This document shows, piece by piece, positions 26,422 to 34,042 of a stretch of DNA of 64,000 nt. The position numbers were made by a program, and so were the translations under genes. Below the pieces are notes generated by a model, which was not told the DNA's origin, did no database searches, and saw only the letters and a program-made list of their open reading frames with translations. Positions within the stretch are counted from its first letter, which is position 1, and every line of letters starts with the position of its first letter. The DNA comes from Arthrospiribacter ruber (GTDB lineage: Bacteria; Bacteroidota; Bacteroidia; Cytophagales; Cyclobacteriaceae), in assembly GCF_019343195.1 (NCBI RefSeq), contig NZ_RPHB01000009.1:124001-188000 (forward strand), in the 5' to 3' direction.

Positions 26422-26452
26422 AAATGGCAGAGACATGAGCTCTGCCATTTTT
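26422..26452 (+). terminator. Intrinsic terminator after the CstB-like gene
   Basis: AAATGGCAGAG (26422-26432) and CTCTGCCATTT (26440-26450) form a perfect 11-bp stem with a 7-nt loop followed by Ts. It separates the CstB-like gene from the porin and transporter genes. Confidence 0.9.
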
Positions 26453-26517
26453 AGTTTGGAGAATGGTTAAGTGATAATAGTCACAAGAACAAAGATTCAA
26501 AATCCTGAGTTTTGAAA

Positions 26518-27885
26518 ATGACAAGGACAGTTTCAGTGTTGGCTTTCCTGATATTTGGCAATTGGGCCCAGGCCAGCGTAGATAGCATTCCACTTACATT
26601 GGGGGAGGAGTTGAAAAAAGGTGAAATTGACTTTCACGTTAAATCTTTTTTCATGTCTACGATCAACAAAGGTGAATTGCTCAATTACAGCACATTGGCC
26701 GCTGGGGCGGGCATTGGATATACCAGTCCGGAGTGGAAAGGCTTTCAACTGAGGTTTAACGGTTTCTTCACCTTTCAGCTCTTTGAAAACAATATCCGGA
26801 TTGCAGATCCAAGCACTGGGGCCGGTAACAGGTATGAAATTCTGCTATATGACATGAATGACATCACCAATACCAACAAGCTGGATAGGTTGGAGGAGCT
26901 ATATTTAAGCTATAAAATCAAAAACCTAAGACTAAAACTCGGACGTCAGAAGGTTCATAGTCCCCTTCTCAACGAACAGGACAACAGGATGCGTCCAAAT
27001 GTCTTCGGAGGATTATCAGCTACATATAGTCATACAAACTGGAAAGTCACAGGCATGTGGCTATCATCTGTAACCATAAGGGGTACAGTAGATTGGTACA
27101 GCATTGAGGATTCATTTGGAGTTTATCCTTTTGGAAGAAATCCACTAGGTGAGCCTTCCGGTTACAAAGGAAATGTATCCTCCAGGGGTATTGGTGTCTT
27201 TGGATGGCAGTACCATAAAAGCGGGCTTAGTGCCCAAGCATGGAACTATACCGCCGACCATGTTTTCAATATCAGTTTTGGGCAGGCAGAATACATAAAA
27301 ACCTTACAAAACGGATCAAAACTACAAGCTGGCATACAAGGCTTCCACCAATTCGCCTTGGGGCAGGGAGGCAATCCTGATATGCAAAAAGCCTATATCA
27401 TGCCTGATGAAAGCGCAAGCGGAATTGGTGCAAAGTTGGGTTGGTTTTTCCAAAGGCATCAATTGTCCGTCAATTATCTGGGCATCAATGACAAGGGAAG
27501 GTTCCTTTTCCCCAGAGAATGGGGAAGAGAAAGTTTCTTTGCCAGTTTACCAAGGGAAAGGTATGAAGGTAGCGGAGACATGAGCGCACTGGTTTTCAAA
27601 TATGAGCAATCTACCCCTGTGGAAGGTTTATTGATGCAACTGGGAGCAGGGTCGGTATTACATTCCGGTATAGATGATTTTAGATCCAATAAATATGGGA
27701 TTCCTTCCTACTATCACTTTACCGGCATGGCTTCTTATCAATTTAATGGCTATTTTGATGGCTTAAATATGCAGCTTTTGGTCGCCAACAAAACCGCAAA
27801 AGACGGTACTAACGTACCTGACAGATATAGAATAAACAGGGTCGACCTGTGGAATTTCAACTTGATTATGGATTACAAATTTTAA
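26518..27885 (+). CDS. Outer-membrane porin-like beta-barrel protein
   Basis: A 455-aa exported protein; ATG 26518 is preferred over a TTG at 26512. A signal peptide (VLAFLIFGNWAQAS) is followed by beta-rich sequence with alternating aromatic residues and a C-terminal aromatic strand (DLWNFNLIMDYKF). The segment DRLEELYLSYKIKNLRLKLGRQKVHSPLLNEQDNRM recalls OprD/alginate-export-type porins. Its substrate cannot be read. It is 23 bp upstream of the YeeE/YedE gene pair on the same strand, so it may supply an outer-membrane route for the sulfur compound those proteins import, which is an inference from operon structure. Confidence 0.75.
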   Translation: MTRTVSVLAFLIFGNWAQASVDSIPLTLGEELKKGEIDFHVKSFFMSTINKGELLNYSTLAAGAGIGYTSPEWKGFQLRFNGFFTFQLFENNIRIADPSTGAGNRYEILLYDMNDITNTNKLDRLEELYLSYKIKNLRLKLGRQKVHSPLLNEQDNRMRPNVFGGLSATYSHTNWKVTGMWLSSVTIRGTVDWYSIEDSFGVYPFGRNPLGEPSGYKGNVSSRGIGVFGWQYHKSGLSAQAWNYTADHVFNISFGQAEYIKTLQNGSKLQAGIQGFHQFALGQGGNPDMQKAYIMPDESASGIGAKLGWFFQRHQLSVNYLGINDKGRFLFPREWGRESFFASLPRERYEGSGDMSALVFKYEQSTPVEGLLMQLGAGSVLHSGIDDFRSNKYGIPSYYHFTGMASYQFNGYFDGLNMQLLVANKTAKDGTNVPDRYRINRVDLWNFNLIMDYKF

Positions 27886-27908
27886 TACGAAACAAAAAAA
27901 CAAATTAT

Positions 27909-28490
27909 ATGGAACAATTTATGGAATGGCTGAGACAACCTTGGCCTTGGTATGTAGCAGGCCCACTTATTGGACTTACAGTCCCGGTACTTTTGCTGAT
28001 AGGAAATAAATCTTTCGGAATATCTTCTTCACTCAGACATGTCTGTGCGATGTGTGCTCCTGCCAACATCCCCTTTTTCCAATATAACTGGAGAAAGGAA
28101 ATGTGGAACATGACATTTGTACTTGGGATTCTGATAGGTGGAATCGTCGCTTCATCTTTTCTCTCCGATCCCAACACCATTGTAGTGGCAGAATCTACAC
28201 AAAGAGATTTGGCGGCTTTGGGTATTACCGATTATTCCAAGCTTCTTCCAGCTGAGATTTTCAATTGGGAAAACCTGTTTACCCTAAAAGGATTGATTTT
28301 CTTCGTGTTTGGAGGATTTATGGTAGGCTTTGGCACTAGGTATGCCGGAGGATGTACTTCCGGCCACGCCATTATGGGCATCAGTGCCCTGCAGTGGCCA
28401 TCAGTAGTTGCCACTATTTTCTTTATGATCGGTGGTTTTTTCACCACTCATTTTCTTCTTGGTCCCTTGATGGCTTGGGCAGGATTCTAA
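27909..28490 (+). CDS. YeeE/YedE-family sulfur transporter, N-terminal half protein
   Basis: A 193-aa inner-membrane protein with about five hydrophobic segments. The conserved YeeE/YedE cysteine motif GGCTSGH lies in [17 protein letters not shown] (about 151-167), with another paired-cysteine segment [10 protein letters not shown] at about 44-53. The ATG at 27909 is chosen because the 60 bp upstream in frame overlap the porin gene's end and carry no membrane character. Family members transport thiosulfate or other sulfur compounds. It pairs with the gene at 28503; together they equal one full-length YeeE/YedE, a split form typical of Bacteroidota and many proteobacteria. Confidence 0.88.
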   Translation: MEQFMEWLRQPWPWYVAGPLIGLTVPVLLLIGNKSFGISSSLRHVCAMCAPANIPFFQYNWRKEMWNMTFVLGILIGGIVASSFLSDPNTIVVAESTQRDLAALGITDYSKLLPAEIFNWENLFTLKGLIFFVFGGFMVGFGTRYAGGCTSGHAIMGISALQWPSVVATIFFMIGGFFTTHFLLGPLMAWAGF

Positions 28491-28502
28491 AATACTGATA
28501 CG

Positions 28503-28985
28503 ATGAAAACAAAAGAATCAAAAATTCAAAATAATGACGCTGTATGTGATTCACCAAATATGCAGCAGCAAAGTGAAAATCTTCTTAAATACCTGATCGT
28601 AGGTGTTATTTTCGGGATTTTATTTGTCAAAGCTGAAGTTATTTCCTGGTTTAGAATACAGGAAATGTTCAGACTTCAATCTTTCCACATGTATGGAATC
28701 ATAGGAAGTGCAATTGCGGTAGGTGTCATTTCCATTCAACTGATCAAAAAATTTAATATCAAAACCATGAAAGGCGAAGTGATCGATATCCCCAAAAAAG
28801 AATTCCGGAAAGGTCAGATCATTGGCGGATTTTTATTCGGCTTGGGATGGGCTATCACAGGTGCTTGCCCTGGACCATTATATGCTCAGATCGGAACAGG
28901 ATTTACGGTGGTAGCAGTCACTTTACTTTCTGCTATAGTCGGTACATGGGTATACGGCAGGTTTGCACACAAGCTTCCAAACTGA
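28503..28985 (+). CDS. YeeE/YedE-family (DUF6691-type) sulfur transporter, C-terminal half protein
   Basis: A 160-aa membrane protein with about four hydrophobic segments after a hydrophilic 27-residue N-terminus. The diagnostic cysteine motif is GWAITGACPGPLYAQIGTG at about 118-136. It starts 12 bp after the partner gene, so the two are co-translated and probably form one transporter. The cysteine in each half likely contacts the sulfur substrate, as in characterised YeeE. The CstB-like gene upstream makes persulfide or thiosulfate chemistry the most probable context. Confidence 0.88.
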   Translation: MKTKESKIQNNDAVCDSPNMQQQSENLLKYLIVGVIFGILFVKAEVISWFRIQEMFRLQSFHMYGIIGSAIAVGVISIQLIKKFNIKTMKGEVIDIPKKEFRKGQIIGGFLFGLGWAITGACPGPLYAQIGTGFTVVAVTLLSAIVGTWVYGRFAHKLPN

Positions 28986-29020
28986 TTTCAAGTTTTTGAT
29001 ATCTTGAGCAAAGAAACTGA

Positions 29021-29056
29021 AAGCCACCTTTTCCATGTAGAAAGGGTGGCTTCTTC
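29021..29056. terminator. Hairpin between convergent transcripts
   Basis: GCCACCTTT (29023-29031) pairs with AAAGGGTGGC (29041-29050) with one bulged G. It can end the YeeE/YedE transcript on the plus strand. On the minus strand it directly follows the stop of the 26-aa reading frame at 29055-29135 and runs into TTTC-rich sequence. Confidence 0.65.
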
Positions 29057-29135
29057 AATCAAACACTCTTTTGATGATAGCTCTGATCATCAATATGGCT
29101 ACAAATATGACCGAGCCTGCTATTACAAATTCCAT
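29055..29135 (-). CDS. Possible 26-aa membrane microprotein
   Basis: A short minus-strand frame encodes MEFVIAGSVIFVAILMIRAI followed by IKRVFD: one continuous hydrophobic helix and a positively charged C-terminal end, the layout of a single-span inner-membrane microprotein. It lies 43 bp downstream of the cupin gene on the same strand, has an AGGGA about 13 nt before its ATG, and its stop is directly followed by a hairpin. These features fit a real last gene of a cupin operon, but at this length chance cannot be excluded. Confidence 0.4.
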   Translation of the reverse strand: MEFVIAGSVIFVAILMIRAIIKRVFD

Positions 29136-29178
29136 AAACTGTTGCTTTCCCTAACAACCTTCTGTTTGTATCATTGTT

Positions 29179-29724
29179 TTAGATACAATACTTTTTGATC
29201 AATTCATCTTTGACTCCTTTTTTGATGGCTTTGTTGGCCAGAAAAAAACCTAGAGGAGAAATGAGTCTGAAAAAGAAACTGTCGATAAAAGAATCGTTCA
29301 TCCCGGCCAGGATAAAAGCAACTCCCAAATCCTTTGGTATGCCGTTTTTATCGGTCAGTCCATCTTCTGCCAACCCATACATGATTCTGAGTGCATACTC
29401 AAAACCCTGATGTCCGGGCTCAATTTTGATATTGAATTCTATAGGCTGGTCTTCGGGATTGTAAAATCCATGCCATTCGTTTTTTTCAACTTTGTAAGAT
29501 TCTCCAGGATTTAAAATAATAGTTTTACCCCCTTTCTGTTTTAGGCCAAGCTTTCCTTTTACTGCTGTAAAAGTCTCTGTGAAAGTCTTGTGAAGGTGTA
29601 CTGGATTACCTCCCTTTGGGTTCAATTCTAATAAAAGTTCTGTAATTTTCCCGTTGCTTTCCTTTGCTGTTTGGACAAAAGTGACTTTATCTTTGAACAA
29701 AGGATTAACGATTGTTTTTTTCAT
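29179..29724 (-). CDS. Cupin-domain protein
   Basis: A 181-aa protein with a conserved cupin barrel in residues about 20-110. Cupin motif 1 is GNPVHLHKTFTETFTAVKGKLGLK (His residues and Glu for metal), followed by PGESYKVEKNEWHGFYNPEDQPIEFNI. The C-terminal 70 residues are helical and partly hydrophobic (IDSFFFRLISPLGFFLANKAIKKG). No signal peptide. The substrate cannot be assigned; similar proteins are simply annotated as cupin proteins. It is divergent from the MFS gene and may be followed by a 26-aa membrane microprotein. Confidence 0.82.
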   Translation of the reverse strand: MKKTIVNPLFKDKVTFVQTAKESNGKITELLLELNPKGGNPVHLHKTFTETFTAVKGKLGLKQKGGKTIILNPGESYKVEKNEWHGFYNPEDQPIEFNIKIEPGHQGFEYALRIMYGLAEDGLTDKNGIPKDLGVAFILAGMNDSFIDSFFFRLISPLGFFLANKAIKKGVKDELIKKYCI

Positions 29725-29835
29725 TTGGCTTATTATTTAGTCAAATCCTAAACTATAAAACCTTTCAAGGAAAACCAATTATTATTCTGTTTTTTCCTTG
29801 TAGATTGCGGGCTCAAACCTAAGCTATTGTAATAA

Positions 29836-31008
29836 ATGAACCCACTATCCAAAAGAAGGTTAGCGATCGGCGGCCTGTTTTTTTTGGCAGGACTGAGCTT
29901 TGCCTCTTGGGCTTCCCGGATCCCGGATATTCAGATGAAATTCTCCCTATCTGAAGCACAGTTGGGCACCTTGCTATTGGGTTTGCCTATAGGGTCTATG
30001 GTGGCACTACCTTTGGCCGGTTGGGCTGCACATCGTTTCGGAAGCAGAATAGTGGTAATCATATCGGCTTTGAGTTATGCTGTTTTTCTTCCGCTTATTG
30101 GCTTTAGCGACAGTTTATGGATGCTGATTCCTGTGGTTGTCATTTTTGGAATGATCGGTAACATGATGAATATCTCCCTCAATACCCAGGCCTTGGCCCT
30201 GGAGGACAGTTATGGCCGAAGTATTCTTGCTTCGCTCCATGGCCTTTGGAGTCTTGCAGGTTTTACCGGAGCGGGCATAGGCGCAATGATGATTTACTGG
30301 GATTTCTTACCCAGACAACACTTTCTGATAATCTCTGTAATCACCATTCTTATCATACTGCTTACCAATAGCTACTTGGTTCAGGACAAAAGAAGCGGGG
30401 GAAGTTCCGGAATGGTTTTCAAAAAACCTGAAGGTCTTCTATTGCGGATTGGAGGCATCGCTTTTTTGGGGATGCTGAGCGAAGGCTGCATGTTTGACTG
30501 GAGCGGGGTATACTTCAAAAAGGTAGTGGAAATAGAGGCCAGATTTGTAGCCTTGGGATATGTGGCTTTTATGGGAGCAATGGCAGGAGGCAGATTTATT
30601 ACGGACAGGCTGATCAATAAGTTTGGAAGGATTGTAATTCTTAGGTCAAGCGGCTTCCTGATTTTCACCGGATTGCTCGTGTCAGTAATATTCCCTGAGC
30701 CAGTAACTGCTACTGTTGGCTTTCTTCTGGTCGGATTGGGAGTGGCCTCCATTGTACCTACTTCCTACAGTATAGCGGGTCGCTCCAAGGATTATCCTCC
30801 CAGCGTGGCTTTGGCGATTATTTCTACCATATCATTCTTTGGATTTTTGATTGGACCACCACTAATTGGGTTTATTGCCGAGCTCCTTTCCCTGAAAGCT
30901 TCATTTGTGTTGGTCGCCTTTGCTGGATTTGGGATAGTATTGTTATCCAGCCTTAAAATGGATGTGTTTAGTAGCCTAAATGCACCGGAGAAAACTACTG
31001 TCCAATAG
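29836..31008 (+). CDS. Major facilitator superfamily transporter
   Basis: A 390-aa protein with about 12 transmembrane helices and the MFS loop 2-3 motif GWAAHRFGSR (about 62-71), plus a related GGRFITDRLINKFGR in the second half. SFASWASRIPDIQMKFSLSEAQLG near the N-terminus resembles the small-molecule exporter branch (YbjJ-like). The substrate is unknown. It is a single-gene transcript facing the convergent 31009 region, where its last 14 bp overlap the end of the neighbouring minus-strand gene. Confidence 0.88.
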   Translation: MNPLSKRRLAIGGLFFLAGLSFASWASRIPDIQMKFSLSEAQLGTLLLGLPIGSMVALPLAGWAAHRFGSRIVVIISALSYAVFLPLIGFSDSLWMLIPVVVIFGMIGNMMNISLNTQALALEDSYGRSILASLHGLWSLAGFTGAGIGAMMIYWDFLPRQHFLIISVITILIILLTNSYLVQDKRSGGSSGMVFKKPEGLLLRIGGIAFLGMLSEGCMFDWSGVYFKKVVEIEARFVALGYVAFMGAMAGGRFITDRLINKFGRIVILRSSGFLIFTGLLVSVIFPEPVTATVGFLLVGLGVASIVPTSYSIAGRSKDYPPSVALAIISTISFFGFLIGPPLIGFIAELLSLKASFVLVAFAGFGIVLLSSLKMDVFSSLNAPEKTTVQ

Positions 31009-31477
31009 GTTTGGTCAAGGACCCAGGAGGAAAATCCTTAGATTTAAGTCTTCCAAGATATTTTTCCAGGATTTTTCCGTTTAGCCTGTAATCTTTGATC
31101 ACCTGAAGGAGTTCCCTTTTCGGATATCGGATAGTATTGACCGTAGAAAAAGTCAAAACCCCCAGAAATGCTGTAGAATAAACTGAAATTACAGCAGGCA
31201 GAAATTCATTGGGATCACTTTGGGAAGTCAAGGCAGTGCCAGTAAGCAAAATAGGCATTAGAAAATAAGATCCACCAGCAATATAATATCCAGTCTTAGC
31301 CTCATTTCTTTTCCTGAAGAAAAAATTGACCACAGCCATCAAGGTATCATTTTCCTCAGCTAGGTCGATGAAGTCTTGATGGGTAAAATGCTTGAAAGGC
31401 ATAGTCGGAATTGGTTTTTGGCCTAAGGCTGACAAGGATAAATTCATAAATAAAAGTAATGTAAGTATACATTTCAT
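30995..31477 (-). CDS. Exported protein of unknown function with two membrane segments
   Basis: A 160-aa product from the ATG at 31477; an upstream TTG would add six residues. A signal peptide (LTLLLFMNLSLSALGQ) is followed by a charged stretch and two hydrophobic segments (YYIAGGSYFLMPILLTGTAL and FLPAVISVYSTAFLGVLTF). The C-terminus is basic (YPKRELLQVIKDYRLNGKILEKYLGRLKSKDF). I recognise no domain. It ends 14 bp inside the convergent MFS gene. Confidence 0.7.
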   Translation of the reverse strand: MKCILTLLLFMNLSLSALGQKPIPTMPFKHFTHQDFIDLAEENDTLMAVVNFFFRKRNEAKTGYYIAGGSYFLMPILLTGTALTSQSDPNEFLPAVISVYSTAFLGVLTFSTVNTIRYPKRELLQVIKDYRLNGKILEKYLGRLKSKDFPPGSLTKPIGQ

Positions 31478-31661
31478 AAGGAGAATAATTTTCAAAAGTT
31501 AATTTATTACGCACTCATAATCAATAGGCTACGCCAATAAAAAACAATCTGTAGTGCTAAATTTTTGAAATATTCCTAAGTTTAGAAGAAAGTCCCGGTA
31601 AATTCCAGGAAAAAGTAGAGGAAAGAAATTTAAAAACCTTGTCAAGTTCAATAATCACCAA

Positions 31662-32378
31662 ATGACCCCAAAGAAGCCCTTTCAATTTGAAAAAGAATTT
31701 GAAGTTCTCTCTTTTCAGATCAATCCATCAGGAAAGCTGAGATGGGCATCACTGGGAGACTTACTTCAGGAAACAGCCTGGAAGCATGCTGATAGCCGTG
31801 GATTTGGGCAGGAGCTGTTTGAAAAAGGACTGATGTGGGTGCTTTCGAGGTTTCAGATTCAAGTACACCGCATGCCTTCATGGGGAGAGCTCATCACAGT
31901 AAAAACTGCTGGCAGGGGAATTTCCGGACTTTTTGCCTTGAGGGAATTTGAAGTGATAGACCAAGCAGGTGAGGTACTCGCTGAAGCCATGTCTGCATGG
32001 TTGCTTTTGGATGTCAAAAGCAAAAGACCGAAAAGACCAAGTCAGGTCTTGCCGTCGGAATTATTTGCACTGACTGAAGACGATTCACAATTGCCACCCA
32101 AAATCACTTTTTCTGAAACGGGAGATCTTTCCACAGCATTCAACGTCCGAGCTTCTGATCTGGACATGAACAACCATGTCAACAATGTCAGCTATATCAG
32201 ATGGGTTGAAGATTTCGCTATAGAACAGAAAAAAAAATTCAATAAACTTTGCATCAATTACCTGTCTGAAGCGCGGATTGGAGAGACTGTTACGATCAAA
32301 GGGGATTTTAGCCATACAAAAAACATTTTGGCAGGAATTTCTGAAAGTAAGGTGTTTTTTATTGTAGATATAACCTGA
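31662..32378 (+). CDS. Acyl-ACP thioesterase (FatA/FatB-like)
   Basis: A 238-aa double-hotdog protein. The N-terminal hotdog includes LGDLLQETAWKHADSRGFG and MWVLSRFQIQVHRMPSWGE. The C-terminal hotdog includes the catalytic-type signature DLDMNNHVNNVSYIRWVED at about 167-185, with the Asn and His expected in FatA/FatB enzymes. It should hydrolyse acyl-ACP to free fatty acid in the cytosol. It is short compared with plant enzymes but normal for bacterial ones. No transit or signal peptide. It is 76 bp upstream of the AraC-type gene; a functional link is not evident. Confidence 0.88.
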   Translation: MTPKKPFQFEKEFEVLSFQINPSGKLRWASLGDLLQETAWKHADSRGFGQELFEKGLMWVLSRFQIQVHRMPSWGELITVKTAGRGISGLFALREFEVIDQAGEVLAEAMSAWLLLDVKSKRPKRPSQVLPSELFALTEDDSQLPPKITFSETGDLSTAFNVRASDLDMNNHVNNVSYIRWVEDFAIEQKKKFNKLCINYLSEARIGETVTIKGDFSHTKNILAGISESKVFFIVDIT

Positions 32379-32454
32379 ATTCTATACATTAAGTTTTTTA
32401 GGATTTTAGATTAGAACCAAACATTATCAAAACCTCTGATTTACTGATTTTGAC

Positions 32455-33675
32455 ATGAGCGTAGGCTTACTCCTTATTATTATTCTTTTATCCTTGGGCA
32501 CTGTCAACAGCATTTTTTTGATAGTCAACAAGGGCAAAGGTTACTACCCGAATACCATGTTGGGTTGGTCACTATTGATGTATAATTTATTTATCCTAAC
32601 CTATTTTTTATGGATTGAGGCAGAATATATTCTGGACAAGCCTCATTTGTTAAGGTCCTTCAGTCCTTTTATGTACCTATGTGCTCCGTTTTTTTATTTT
32701 TATGTAAGAAATTCAGTTAAGGGACTTCGGGGACTACAACCTTTAGATTGGATACATTTTATTCCGGCATTGGTTCATTTACTGGAGTTGATCCCGTTTT
32801 ATTTACTTCCAACAGAAGTGAAACTGGAAATGGCCCAAGCTATCATAGCCTCTCCAAATCAAATCAATTATTTGGGCAGCGGTCTGATTCCTATGTCTTT
32901 TCACTACTCGTTCAGAATCTTTCTTCAGACCCTTTACTATATTTATTGTATTCATTTAGTGCTTCAGATCAGACCTGATTTTTTGCAAAGATTCAATATG
33001 GATACCTTGAAGGATTGGCTATCCATTGCTATTTTCCTAATGGGCTGGATTGTTTTTTCTAACCTACTCTATGTTTTGCTTGGATATTTCAATTTCGGAG
33101 GTAATACTTTTTTCTTAGGGCAAATCACGATTCATATTTCATTGATCGGGATTTTGGTTCTGAATATTTATGTCAACTTCAAGCCTGAAATAGTGTATCA
33201 ATTTGATCCCCAGAAAGACTTTGGATCAAATCAGAATGAAGTAGGTCAAACTATATCTCTAAGACAGCAAGACGTAACAAAATACCACTCAGAAGTTGAA
33301 AAAAATGAACAATTGGTAGCCAAAACAGAGAACAAAACAATAGAAGCATTGAAATACCTTCTGGAAAACGAAAAGATTTTTCAAGAAAAAAGCCTAAACC
33401 TCAAGGTTATGTCAGACAGGATTGGTTCCTCTCCAAAAACCCTTTCAACATGCATCAAATTGGCCTATGGCAAGGGTTTCAATGAGATTGTCAATGAAAT
33501 GCGAATTACTTATGCAGTTGATAAAATTGAAAATGGGTATTTGGATGATTTTACCCTGGAGGCATTAGGAGAAGAGGTAGGCTTCAATTCACGAACAACC
33601 TTTTTCAATGCATTCAAAAAATATAAGGGCTGTAGTCCCAGCGAATACTGGAAAAAATTCCAAAATGGAGCATAA
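32455..33675 (+). CDS. Membrane-bound AraC-family transcriptional regulator
   Basis: A 406-aa protein with about seven transmembrane helices in residues 1-245 (LLLIIILLSLGTVNSIFLIV, YNLFILTYFLWI, FLGQITIHISLIGILVLNIYV). A hydrophilic linker (245-290) leads to an AraC-type double helix-turn-helix at about 300-403, whose second HTH reads DFTLEALGEEVGFNSRTTFFNAFKKYKGCSPSEYWKKF. This 7TM-AraC layout is common in Bacteroidota and suggests that a membrane or lipid signal controls DNA binding. The gene is immediately upstream, same strand, of the giant surface protein (about 370 bp apart), a possible target. No target site can be shown. Confidence 0.88.
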   Translation: MSVGLLLIIILLSLGTVNSIFLIVNKGKGYYPNTMLGWSLLMYNLFILTYFLWIEAEYILDKPHLLRSFSPFMYLCAPFFYFYVRNSVKGLRGLQPLDWIHFIPALVHLLELIPFYLLPTEVKLEMAQAIIASPNQINYLGSGLIPMSFHYSFRIFLQTLYYIYCIHLVLQIRPDFLQRFNMDTLKDWLSIAIFLMGWIVFSNLLYVLLGYFNFGGNTFFLGQITIHISLIGILVLNIYVNFKPEIVYQFDPQKDFGSNQNEVGQTISLRQQDVTKYHSEVEKNEQLVAKTENKTIEALKYLLENEKIFQEKSLNLKVMSDRIGSSPKTLSTCIKLAYGKGFNEIVNEMRITYAVDKIENGYLDDFTLEALGEEVGFNSRTTFFNAFKKYKGCSPSEYWKKFQNGA

Positions 33676-34042
33676 CACTTGTTATTGTGAAGTTTGACTT
33701 TTTACAGGATTTTATAACCAGTAACACTACTTTTTGTTTAAGAAAATTAAGCTATTGTTAATCAAAATACTGCAAAATCTTTACGCAACGATACCACTCC
33801 TCAAATATTTTTTTTAACCTTCTTTTTTTAACATAAGCTTTTTGCATTTCATTTTAAATTTTTCGGAGTTCTCTGACTTTGTGTTTCAAAAACGGAATTT
33901 GAAACAAATAAAAGTTGAAAATCGGGGTGAGTTTGGTGTGATTTACCAATCATTTAATTCTAAAAATCACCCCCACACTAAATTTCATTTTATGAATTCG
34001 TCAGAGATTTTATGTGCCACTTCAAAAAGCCACTATAACTAC
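33676..34042. other. 367-bp leader of the giant surface-protein gene
   Basis: It contains no gene I can support. An upstream in-frame extension of the giant gene begins with TTG at 33842, and an ATG lies at 33991, but neither is followed by a signal peptide at the right place. The sequence is very AT-rich with runs of seven or more Ts near 33808-33830. No clear promoter match was found. Confidence 0.6.

Noticed and set aside
29004-29198. 64-aa plus-strand frame after the YeeE/YedE pair
   Set aside because: It begins near the terminator hairpin, has no hydrophobic or domain pattern, and the opposite strand offers a better small frame and the end of the cupin gene.
33842-34042. 67-residue N-terminal extension of the giant surface protein (TTG start)
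   Set aside because: The extension is hydrophilic and would bury the signal peptide that begins at the ATG at 34043.
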